DNA of 64,000 nt from Cristatella mucedo (lineage: Eukaryota > Bryozoa > Phylactolaemata > Cristatellidae): contig WPIO01000013.1 in the NCBI GenBank assembly GCA_009760855.2, forward strand, positions 952,001-1,016,000. The letters run 5' to 3'. The translations under genes and the position numbers were made by a program. The notes beneath the pieces were generated by a model. The model had not been told where the DNA came from. It made no database searches and saw only the letters and a program-made list of their open reading frames with translations. Shown here piece by piece: positions 1 to 11,102 of this stretch; positions within the stretch are counted from its first letter, which is position 1; each line of letters begins with the position of its first letter.

Positions 1-128
1 CTCTTGGTTTCATGAGATGAAGTTGTTGGCTACCGAATGCCTACAGAAAGCCACTTGGGGCTTTTGGTGGGCTATATAAAACTCTTCTGCGTAACCCCCA
101 CTAGTTTTTGTGGAGTTACAGATGGGGA
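1..128 (+). mobile_element. LINE-B 3' end
   Basis: TTGGCTACCGAATGCCTACA, GGGCTATATAAAACTCTTCT and TTTGTGGAGTTACAGATGGG match the 3' end of the other LINE-B copies. The element ends directly in the microsatellite at 129-246. Confidence 0.82.
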
Positions 129-216
129 TACATGCATGCATGCATGCATGCATTCATACATACATACATACATACATGCATGCATGCATGCATGCATGCA
201 TGCATTCATACATACA

Positions 217-246
<30 letters not shown>
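129..246 (+). repeat. TGCA/TACA microsatellite growing from a LINE-B tail
   Basis: About 118 bp of alternating TGCA and TACA tetranucleotide runs, directly continuing the LINE-B end GGGGATACATGCATGC. Confidence 0.97.
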
Positions 247-248
<2 letters not shown>

Positions 249-1904
249 GGGTCAAGATGCCTCTCTTTGGTGCAGTCAGTGTGACACGCCCCAATCGACC
301 ATCCCCAAAAGCTGCTGCTGCTGCCTTAGCAACAAAGCTATGCCCAGTTTTCATAGCCGACTCAGTCTGCACTGTGTGTCAGTAAGATGGAACTTCGACA
401 CCAGCATAATGCAACAGTGATCAGAAACAGGTCAGCAGAATAGAGCAATTACCAGCAGGTTTACCGCAAATATTGATCTGGTAAGTGGCACAATAGGCAT
501 TGACCGATGGTCCAAAGTAGCACCAAAAGAACGTGTCCCGGGCTTATAGGAAAAACGGCTTGTACAACCAAATAAAGTACACAGTCAGAATGACAAGAGA
601 TAGAGGAATGCACATAATCAATGCAGATAATTGCAAATAAATCAATGGCATATACTGGTCTGTCTGGCAAACTTCAAAGGCAAATGCACAGAATATTTCA
701 AAACCCCAACATTTACCTTTAGACAGTAGTATTGCTAAGGATTGTGAACATCACAAAGTATATGTAGACGTAAACTTACAATGATTGCTTTAGGTGGCAA
801 AAATTCAGCAGTTTATTAACTTCAATAAGTCAGCCATGCAACATGAACAGCTCAGCTGGACCAACTTGAGCTGAAGCTCGGGAAAGTGCAAGCAAAAGGA
901 ATGCCGGGAAATTTTGAAAATAAAATTGTGAGCGCAGAACTGCATAATATGCACTCATTACTTGTACTTTGCTCGGCTCGTTTAGCGGTCGGTCAGCTAG
1001 TCGAGGGGACCCCTACTAATATTACTAGCAGTGAAATGTCTTTGATGAAAGATTCACTCAAAGTGCAGCACTGCGAAGAGTGCAAAAGCTTTCCGAGCTT
1101 CTCGCAGCTCGTTAGCGTTAGCTTCTACTTCCGAGAATGCTAATGAATCGCTGTCAACCCTAGAGCGGTGGTGTCACCGCTGGGAACCACCGCTCCTCCC
1201 ATCAGGTAGTAATACTAAACAATGATATATGCCTTTATTACGAGCTAACGTAGAACAAAGACTTTGCATTAGCAAAGGGTGGTCCACAAATATAACATTT
1301 TGAGGCTTTGACTCAAATGAATGCACAAGTATTTATGATTTCAAGAACCGCATGAATGCAATTTTCAACTAATCAGCTTAACGAAAGTCATAGATCACAA
1401 TCCACAACAAAAGGGGGCTAATTAGTCGGAAAATAAAACAAGCACACATGTCAAGGGGATTGAATCACTCCTCACTGTTCGAACATTGCATATAAACTGA
1501 AACTTATCAAGTACTGACTAGTGGCAGAGGACTCGATAGATACCTACCTACTAGCATCAAAGCCATGTCAGCTAGAAGTTGAATGAGAAGGGTCCTTTTT
1601 TGCAGTGCCAACCAATCTGATCGCTCTGCCAATGCAAACTCACACAGAATATTATTCCAATACAGATCCCTTGAACCTGAGATGGGAGAGCACAACCTAC
1701 CAATAAATCTTTCAGAGAGATAGACACTTGCCAGCCAGACAGATGGTGAGCTCTGACAGCAGAGGCTCACAGAATCTAGGACACGAGAATCCCAGTAAAG
1801 CAAGACAGATTGGCTAGCAACTGCTGCTCAACGGCCTGGAAACGAGATTAAAACCAACTCAATTCACTGAGCACCTACATAGGTACACCACTCAGGTAAA
1901 ATTA
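247..1904. other. Non-coding, no feature recognised
   Basis: Presumed UBTD intron. No exon of the ubiquitin-like domain and no repeat from the families here could be seen on either strand. The minus frame of 98 codons at 1507-1803 resembles nothing known. Confidence 0.6.
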
Positions 1905-2030
1905 TGTCCTAGAGGCTACTGGCTCCCTATCAAGCATCGAATCGATTTCAAGATCCTTCGTCTGGCTAACAGGCGGCTTAATTCGCGTGCACCAGCCTAC
2001 ATATCTGACCTCCTTGATCCTTCAGTGTGG
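1905..2030 (+). mobile_element. LINE coding fragment
   Basis: Reads YWLPIKHRIDFKILRLANRR and LNSRAPAYISDLL, the C-terminal CR1/L2-type block. It differs enough from LINE-A and LINE-B to be a third lineage or an old copy. Confidence 0.7.
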
Positions 2031-2911
2031 TGAATGTTCTCGAGCGAAGCTGCCACTGGCAGGCCGCTGACGTTCATGAGTGCATAGAACCATCTAGTTG
2101 ACCTGCAGCTGTTTTGTTTGTAAGGAAAACACCTGTGTACCTTCTTTTCACATACTTTGCAGTGTATTATGTGGAATGCATATTTGTTCAAACTCAGCTT
2201 TATCGAATAAAACACAAGTCCCTGAAGCTGGCGCAATGCAATGTCACTCACTGAATGCACGATTAAATTGCTATTAAAATGTATCATGAAACAAAGCAAA
2301 TTATTCACGGCAACAATGACGCCCATCTACCGAAGTTTGTAACGATTGTGAACAAAACGCATCTTTACAACCATGCTTTGCACAGTGCTGAACCGTCAAA
2401 GCATCACGACAGGTTCAAGGCAACAATTTCCTGCATTCAAGGAACTCTTCACTCGAGAACTTTCACCTGGAAATTCCTCTCGAACCGTACGCTCCTCAGC
2501 ATCAAGTTTCTTCACCGTCCCTCACACTAAATTGAAATATTTTAGTGACTGAGCCGTCAGCTCGAATGCGCCGACAATCAGAAGCTTGCTTCCAGCCATG
2601 GTCACTACCTACAATGACTGAATCCTATAAAGTCTCAGCTAAAGATGCGCCTTCTCCGGTTGGCTTCCCTTTTTGCCCCCCCCCCCCCGGTGATCTTGTT
2701 CCTTTGTGCTTTCGTGCTTACCAGTGCACGAATGAGTGCATGTTACTAGCCAGAGGCCCTACTACATAGTGACCTTGATTGTCCTCTTGTTTGCTTTAGC
2801 ATGCTGGCCTAAGCATTATAATTGATTGCTTTTGCAAGTCTGCCTAAGCTTGATGCCGTGCAGGTCACTAGCCATTGAATATTGATTCTCTGGCATCAGG
2901 TCGAAAAGCAC
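2031..2911. other. Non-coding, no feature recognised
   Basis: Short frames only; a ten-base C-run near 2678 is the only visible structure. Confidence 0.6.
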
Positions 2912-2975
2912 CCGGATAGAGATTAGCTCTGTCAGAGTGCTATACAAGTGAACCATTATTATTATTATTATCTCA
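2912..2975 (+). mobile_element. LINE-A/SINE-B type tail
   Basis: AGCACCCGGATAGAGATTAG, CAGAGTGCTATACAAGTG and an ATT repeat. The preceding GGCATCAGG hints at a SINE-B head, but it is too decayed to say. Confidence 0.6.
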
Positions 2976-3067
2976 ATCAGTGTTCACTGTGAGTAAAAAG
3001 ACAACTTCTCAGCAAAAGATAATGCAAGTACGTATGGGAACACGTGATTTGAGAATGAGGGGACGAT

Positions 3068-3096
3068 ATACATACATACATACATACATACATACA

Positions 3097-3130
<34 letters not shown>

Positions 3131-3131
3131 C

Positions 3132-3170
<39 letters not shown>
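3068..3170 (+). repeat. TACA and TA microsatellite beside UBTD exon 2
   Basis: TACA repeats followed by two TA runs, the last abutting the coding sequence of UBTD exon 2 at 3171. Confidence 0.97.
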
Positions 3171-3171
<1 letters not shown>

Positions 3172-3433
3172 CCAGCTAAATCCAGTAGAGCCTGAGAGTA
3201 CTTGCCTTTCGGTAGACTTATGTTGGCACCATCGACCACAGCCTGAGCGAGCTTAATATCACGGTTCTCCAAAGCATACGCTGCGGCTTTCAGTGCATCC
3301 CAGATTTCCTTTCGTCCATCAAACATAGGGGCCGTGTCCCAGAATTCATCACGCTTGCTCAACAGTTGGCCACGCGTGATCGGAGCTTCACTTGTCCATA
3401 CCGGCAGAGTGGGCTGCAGTGGCTGGTTCTTCC
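3171..3433 (-). CDS. UBTD-like exon 2, abutting a TA microsatellite
   Basis: Acceptor CGTTTCTAG at 3437-3434 on the minus strand. It encodes [25 protein letters not shown] and [17 protein letters not shown], ending at LLDLAG. Human continues from the matching LGNRY into the next segment. Here the sense strand passes at once into about 13 TA dinucleotides, and the first GT is where TA changes to TATG (3143-3142). The functional donor may lie there, adding Tyr-Ile repeats, or the exon may be damaged. Confidence 0.92.
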
Positions 3434-6400
3434 CTAGAAACGGAACGTGAGCAAGCAAGCATTAAGCAGGGAGAGCATCGAGCCGTCTCACTTCCGGCAG
3501 GTCTACTCACGAAAATCCACCTTGGGGGTCGGTCATCCAGCTGCCAAATCGGCAGACATGAGGCATCGAAACACGACCCACAAAGCGGCCCTGATGGGGT
3601 AGCTGCAAACATACGTCAACGGCCAGCGTAGTCGTTTATTCGTGCCAGAGCTACATGGAACGTGTTTAATAAACCAGTCAGGTGAATTTCAAAAGAAGAA
3701 GGGGCTAAGAATATTTATAAGAATAAAAATCACAATAAGGTTTACATACTTATGCAAGGCATTGCCAATTTGGGATGCAAATGCAAGAGGAAAATGGCTC
3801 TTGGGCATTTTAAGGATGAATCGACGACCTCCAGAGTTGAACCCGGGTCTCTACCAAAGAAGAAAAAGTCGTCAACGGTGTACACTTTTTTGGCCAACTC
3901 ATGCCGACTTGTCATGCGTTCGACAAGCCACCAACATGGTAGTCCAAGCACGTTCAGCATCTCCCCTCCCCTCCTACACTGGGGCTAGTGCTGTCAATCA
4001 CACCTCCAGCCCATACATTAGTACTGAGCATGTCAATCTTGGACCATTCACTGGCCTTGGTCCTCGAATGTCTCTGCAAGGCACCAGGCACTTGCAATAC
4101 CCCCCCCCCCTTTACCAGCCATACCTGCCCCACTTGCAATACCCCCCCTTTACCAGCCACAACCCTCTAACGATATTGAGCAGCTGCAAGCTTTTATGGC
4201 ATGCTACAGCAGATTCACTAAATGTGACCGTCAAGCGAAAAGTACAAGTAAAGGCCAGCAGATTCAACAACCTCATTTATACGGTGGCAAATTAGCCTTA
4301 GCGGCAGATGAGCCACAGCGGCTAATACTCCTGCTTGGAAGGCTGGGCAATAACAGATTGCCTGCTGCAGAACTCAGTCCCACGACCTCGTGCAAGTACC
4401 TTACCCTGAGGGTAAGACCTAGGGGCAGAGCTCAAATACAACAAGCCCGAGCCAAATTAAGTATTACATATTACAGAAAATATTACTTCCTGTGCATTTT
4501 CACATGACTGTAATGTCTGTGGCAGCACAGCTGAGGCACGAGCAATGAATGTAAGAAGACAGAAAAGAACTGCCGCCCTGAAGACCACTGGGCCAAGCAT
4601 TGATGCACCGGGCTTACAAGTACCGAAGCAAAAAAGTTATGCAATAGCATAGCCAAAAATACACCTGATAGCGCAGAGCACATTAATTAGCACGCCTCAA
4701 GCAATCTATCTTTGCAAAGAATGCATGATTTCTACCAGTGATCGTGCATGCCTGCCAGCAGGTGCTCTAGGCCATGGACATGGTGGGAAAGTAGCCTCCA
4801 GCCAAATATACCCAAGTAGGAGTAGCCCAAAAACGTCTCCGTAGAAGCTGTGCTTTTTAAGAAGGCTGAAACTAACCCAAAGCAAGCCAATCATAAGTGA
4901 GCAACTAGGATTGGAAACAACAATGCTAGACTTAGAGGTAAAGAAGTGGCCGCGACAAGGCAGACTAAAAGAAAGTAATAATTAATAATGCTAATTCTAC
5001 CTACAAAGCATTCCTGCAGCATTCTAAGAGAAATAAATCTCTTTTTAGTTACTTGACCAGCTCGAAGCATATCAACTGATAAGACATGGGGGGTTGCAGA
5101 ATGCAGTAAAACTACTCATATGAACGAAGCATATGCTGTGAGATGCAGGAAGGGCTACGACTTGGATTTAAATGTGAATTCAAGGCATATTATGATGGCA
5201 GTCGGTAGCAAGTTCTATGTTTTAGGTGCACAAAGACTGGAGACATGACCCCCAAAAGATTTGAGATTGGTCAGAGACATAGAAAAAGTAGCCAGCAAAA
5301 GTAAAAAATAAAACAGGCAAGTTAGCTATGGGCACTTGCTGACAAAGGCTACTGCCATCGACACTTATCTAACCAGGCAACATCTAACTTAGGCTTCTTA
5401 CGCAACGACAACTACTCTCCTACTGCCGACTATGGCACATCTTTTTCAGCGGTCCTGAGCTGCTACTTCTATGCTACTCACTACCTCAACTGCTCTCCTG
5501 ACTCTGCTATGCTTCCCACTTTCTCTTTGTTGCGTGAGACGAAGTCTGTTGGCTACCGAATGCGTACCGAAAGCCGCTTAGGCTGTGAGTGCGCTATAAA
5601 AAACTCTCCTGCGTAACACCCACGTGGTCTTTATGACTTTGTGGAGTTACTGACGGAGATACATTGCATTGCATAGGCTCATACGAGCAAATGCATGCAA
5701 ATTAACGTCTACTCTCACCATGGATAGCTACAAGTCTGCAAATTCAAAAAGGCACTATCATGGAAGTATGATAAAGACACAGTACCGGCAGGCACACCAC
5801 AAAGTCGTATGCCTAAATGAAGCAGGCAGCATCAAAGACAGTTAATGTTAGAAACCGAAATCCAGGATAGGCAGGCTGACATCAGCTGGATGGTTGAATG
5901 GCATGTGCTCCACATTAATCCAAAAAAAAAAGCCAGCCAAAGAAGACGTCTATCAGACAATTGATGTCACCGAATACCGAAAGTAAATTCGTGCCAACTG
6001 CTTATAAGAAGGGAGAATTATTTCTGACAAGAAAACCCAGAAGCCAACTCATTTAAAAAAGGTGGGAGTCCTCATTCACGAGTAGTGCAATAAGGCTGGA
6101 ATCAAAAAGGCCGACTGATTCAACAAACTCGTTTTTATAGCAGCAGAAGAGCCCTAGCGATCATCAGTGCTGAGAGGTCTCACTCCCCAGATATTAACTG
6201 CTCTGCCAAAAAGTTTGCAGCATTCTGTACTGAAACAATTGTGCACATTCGTGCCTCCATAAACCCCCTCCAACTAAAGTTATTGCTGAATAGCAACTTG
6301 TGACCTTCATTAAAAGATTTTCCGAGGTTTCTGCATGTGATGTGGCTACATTAGTAAGGTCTAGTAAAAAAAAAATCGTCTCCTGAAGACCTTATACCTC

Positions 6401-8057
6401 CATCTCTGTGGTCTTCACTGGCAGACCAACTTAGCCCTGCCATAACCAAGATTTGTAATGCTTCTTTGGGAAAAGGGGTCGTCCCCAAGTCCTTCAAATC
6501 GTCAATCGTTAGATCGATACTTAACAAGTCTGGATTAGAAACAGAGGTCCTTGCAAACTATCACCCAGTTTTCCTTCTTTTTTTGTCAAAGATTCTTGAA
6601 AAAATTGTCGCTAAGCAATGGTAACACACATTGAAAAGAATGAAATGTGAGAAAAATTTCAATACGGGTTTAAGAGGCAGCACTCCACTGAAACTGCTCT
6701 TCCGTGTAAACAATAACAGTCTATGCAGCAACGATGATGGAAATATTACTGCTCTAGCTCTGCTACCTCTATCAGCTACCTTTAACACCATTGATCTCAA
6801 TGTCCTACTTGAACGATTGAGAACAACGATCAGTCAGGCAGACGAGTCACTGGCATGGTTTGAATCGTACTTGTCTGATCGTGTTCAATCTGTGTCATGT
6901 GGAGGGGGGTTAGGCCTCATCCACCAGATCAGTCACCTGTGGAGTCCCTCAAGGGCCCATCCCTTGCTGTTCTCCATTTATACTCAACCTCTGGGAAGAG
7001 TGATTCAAGCCCATGGAATGAGATATCACTTTAATGCTGGCGATAAGCAGCTGTATTTGTCATTTCAACCATAGGAATCTGTGGGATATTATTTTTTATG
7101 CTGACTATACAGCTGCATTTGCCAATTAAGCCGCCGGAATCTCAGCAGTTACTAACAACAAACTGAATGTTTTCCTTGCCAACATTCGATCCTAGATGTC
7201 GGCAAATTTCCTTAAACTAAACATTAAACGATTAAACTGAACTGCTGCTCATAGGACACCCTAAGCATGTGGCTGGACTAAAAGGCTTTGGTCTTCTAAT
7301 AGGTGTTGCTGTTGTGCGACCATCATCATGTGCTCGGAGTTTAGGTGTAGTTTTCGACAGCTGCCTAAATTTTGAAGGCTTCGTTAAGAAGACTGCTTCC
7401 ACAGCTAGTCATCACGTACGATCGCTATCTAATATTAGTAACTGTCTTCCACGGTAGCTTTCAAAAAATTCAACTAGCTCATCCGTTCTGTCTCGGTTAG
7501 ATTATTGCAATTCTATTTTTTGGCTAGGCTACCGAAAAAAGCCACTAGGCCACTGCAGCTGACTTAGCTGCTAGGCTAGTTTTCAAGTAAAAAAGGTTTG
7601 ACCACGTGTCTCCTTTGCTAAAAGAGCTAGGATGGCTGCCGGTTGATCAAGTGAAACAGAGCAAAGGTCTGACCCACAAGGCCTGCAATGGATTGGCTCC
7701 TCTTTACCTAGCTGAACTGCTTAACATGTTTCAGCCTCCTCGTGCCCTGTATGGACAATAAATTAGTTGTTCCATTCCTCTGCTTATTAAAGAACGTTGG
7801 AGACAGAAGCTATAGCTCTGCAGGTTACAGACTGTGGAACTCGCTTCCACAATTCTTAAGCAACGACAACTACTCTCCTGCTGCCGACTATGGCTCATCC
7901 TTTTCAGCGGTCCTAAGCTGCTACTTCCATGCTACTCACTACCTCAACTGCTCTCCTGACTCTAGAGGAGCATGTAGTGTACCAATGCTTGTCAAAGAGA
8001 CAGGGAGAGAGACAGACGGAGGGATGAACAGACAGACAAGGAAAGAAACACGAGAGG

Positions 8058-8124
<67 letters not shown>

Positions 8125-8712
8125 GAGTTCTGCTGCATGACTCAACGAGCAGTCCATTGCAGAAGTGCATCATCAGTGAGTAGTGACATTTCGGCCAGAG
8201 GTTGGCTTGACAGAACGACCTCCATGAAGCCCAAGCCAATTTCCACTCAAGTCAGCAGAGGTGGGATGTGTGGCTGCGGTTGCTGCATGACTACCAGGGA
8301 CTTGGAGGCTCAGGCAAGAACCGATGGTTTCAGTACTGAAGCATACGTACTCTAGAGCAATTGGGCACAGCTCAACTGCTGACCAATTACTGGGCTATAC
8401 ATGGAAACCCCATGCTTTCACAGGATCAATAAGACAAGGCCTGGCTACTCAGTCCTTAGCAATGGTTTCAACTGTGCATTTTTTGCTTGAAGAAGTCCCA
8501 TAGCCAATCAGCTTTCGACGACAAAAGTGCCACCATTTGTAGCAGTTTTATCCAAACCCTTGTTGCAAGCAAACTACGGAATTAACAAAGCTTGTAGTTG
8601 GTCCTTACGCTTATACTGAATGCAAAAAGTGAAATGATCTTGATATGAAACACATATACAGCTATCTATTTTGATATGAATCAGATATATAGCGACCTAT
8701 ATATATATATAC

Positions 8713-8793
<81 letters not shown>

Positions 8794-11058
8794 CTATAGC
8801 ATTGGCCCTAGGGAATAACTGTCTTATGATTAACTAAGACTGGCCCCAGAAACGAATGAGGTGACAAGAGAAAAGGCGATTTTTCATGCACTCATGAATC
8901 ACAAAGACTTGAACAGCTGCTGGGAGTGAACTTTACGCTTAAGAACTCCTCGAACTGCTGCATTCTGAGTGCAATACCACCCCAGCTGAGCCTGCTTTTT
9001 CCATGCCACAGCTTCAAAGCTAGCACCTGGGACCAGGGGCAGCATCAGTGGACTGGGTCCTGGACGACGTAAGCCGGTCGGTGCCGACTGATGAACCGGC
9101 TGCCCGGCCAGGCCAGGCATATGTTAGGCTCCATTCCCCTACCAGGCGGCCTGCCTCTGGCATTGGCCCCTATTTCCCCGGTCAACAGCTGCTAAATCGG
9201 TACGAAGCCAGCTTCAGGCAGAGGAGGCCGGGCTAATTCATCCGAGCAGCAGGTGCTAATGGCTGCCTGACAAAGGAAAGAACAAAATTTCTCAACAGTC
9301 AAGTATCCCCGCCCGAACGCAAACGCAAACCGGGCAACGAACGGTGGCGACCGAGGGCAGCTGCTGAGTGCAGACCAGAGTTCAACAGCTGCAGATGTGC
9401 AATGGCAGTCTCTGCATTCAAATGCAACCAGCTAAAGGCATGTGTGCGGCTAGCTACAAGAAGAGCTGAGGCGGCCTGGATGTGAGTGCTGCTTACGTGC
9501 CGTGCTGCACAGTCGGCTAGACCTCAATTCATTCGAGCTACTGGAGCTCAGGGATAAAAAAAAAGTGCCTAAAGAAAGACAAACACACACACCGGCTTAG
9601 ACTGCTGCCAAGCTTGCCACAGCACTGGCTGAGGCCAAAAACCGCGACCAATAGGGCCAGGTGGCCGTTTGACCACGCCCACTAGGGGGTTGCCACGTGC
9701 AGACAGTGCTGACATGCAGCTTGGCCAAGCCCACTCGGGCTGTGCCAAGCTTGGTTTTACGACCTCCAGTCGCCAGGCGGTCCAAGAGATCGCGATCAGA
9801 AACTGCTGCTTGCCTGACCGAGGTTCCCCACTTATTACACCTTGTGACCCCAACCTGCTGCCTGCTGCTGCATAAGTGCTTGCCGAGCTGGTTTGGTCCA
9901 GTGGATGAGGTGCTCGCTCCGGCGACCAAGGTCAGGCTGAGGTCATGGGCTCGAGCCCCCCCCAGGCATATGTGAAGTGTGCCTCAATAGAGATTAAGTT
10001 CTCTTGGGGCGCTATACAAATACATTGTAAAAGCGGCCACGAGGTCATCTACGACTCACCTATGCCACTACATAGGAAAGTATGCTCTGCGATACTTACG
10101 TGGGCGGCCGAGCTAACAAGGCTATGTGGGTGTTACATACTTCGAAGAAACTACCTACGGCGGCGCCACTCACAGCCTGAGCGGCTTTCACTGCGCATAC
10201 ACTATAGTGGCCGACAGACTTCCTCACTCAACAATGAACTAGTGAGATGCAGAGCTGAGTCTGTGTCTGAGGCAAAGGAAGCAAACGGCTCGTTGAAGTG
10301 GCTGAGTCGAACAGATGCTGGATAGGAAATCGAACCGAATTTGTGTTCGTAATAGGAAAAGATCAAATCGAAAATGTGATCCCTCAGCCATCGCAACGAC
10401 TTCGAGGTTCTGTCGAATTCTTGTAGGTTCCTTTGTTATCTTGCTTCGACCAGCCTATCAGAAAATACTTCCTAAGCAAGCTTTGCATCTTACCACCCAC
10501 TATTCTAACACAAGTCCCTTGCTGTGCCTCTAAACAAACTTAAATCCTTTGGAGATCGTGCCATCACATGCCATCATATGCTATATGCTATCAAAGGCTC
10601 ACTACCGACTGACATCACGAGATCCACGTCCGACTTGAAGAAATTTATACAGAAGCTAAAAATCTACGTGCTGCCATAGCATTTGCCCCATCTGTAGGAA
10701 TTGTCCTAGGTAATCTTGTGTGCGCTTACACTGTGCATGCTATTCCTAGCCAGCTGACATGCTTCATTCCAACACATATAAAGCCTACAAAGAGATTCTG
10801 TTCTCTTAGGGTACTGCAAAAGTGTGTTATTACTTCTTCATTATTATCATTGTCGAGATCCAGCAAAGTAGACGTCTGGCTGAGGGCCCGGTCAGCCCAA
10901 AATCACATTATGTGTGGGCAGGGCATGAGGCCACACTGACATAGCAGCAGGTAAAAAGGCGGCCTATGTCTGCGATTGGTTGTGTTGGTACCGCCCATGG
11001 CACATGACCGGCCCTTTTTGTCTGCATTACAAATGCATCCAAACATTCACGCACGCGT

Positions 11059-11102
<44 letters not shown>

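Larger units (their letters stand above)
7964..9888. other. UBTD intron 1, unassigned
   Basis: Apart from the GA and TA/GA microsatellites nothing is recognised. The GC-richer part at 9000-9900 carries only short frames. Confidence 0.6.
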
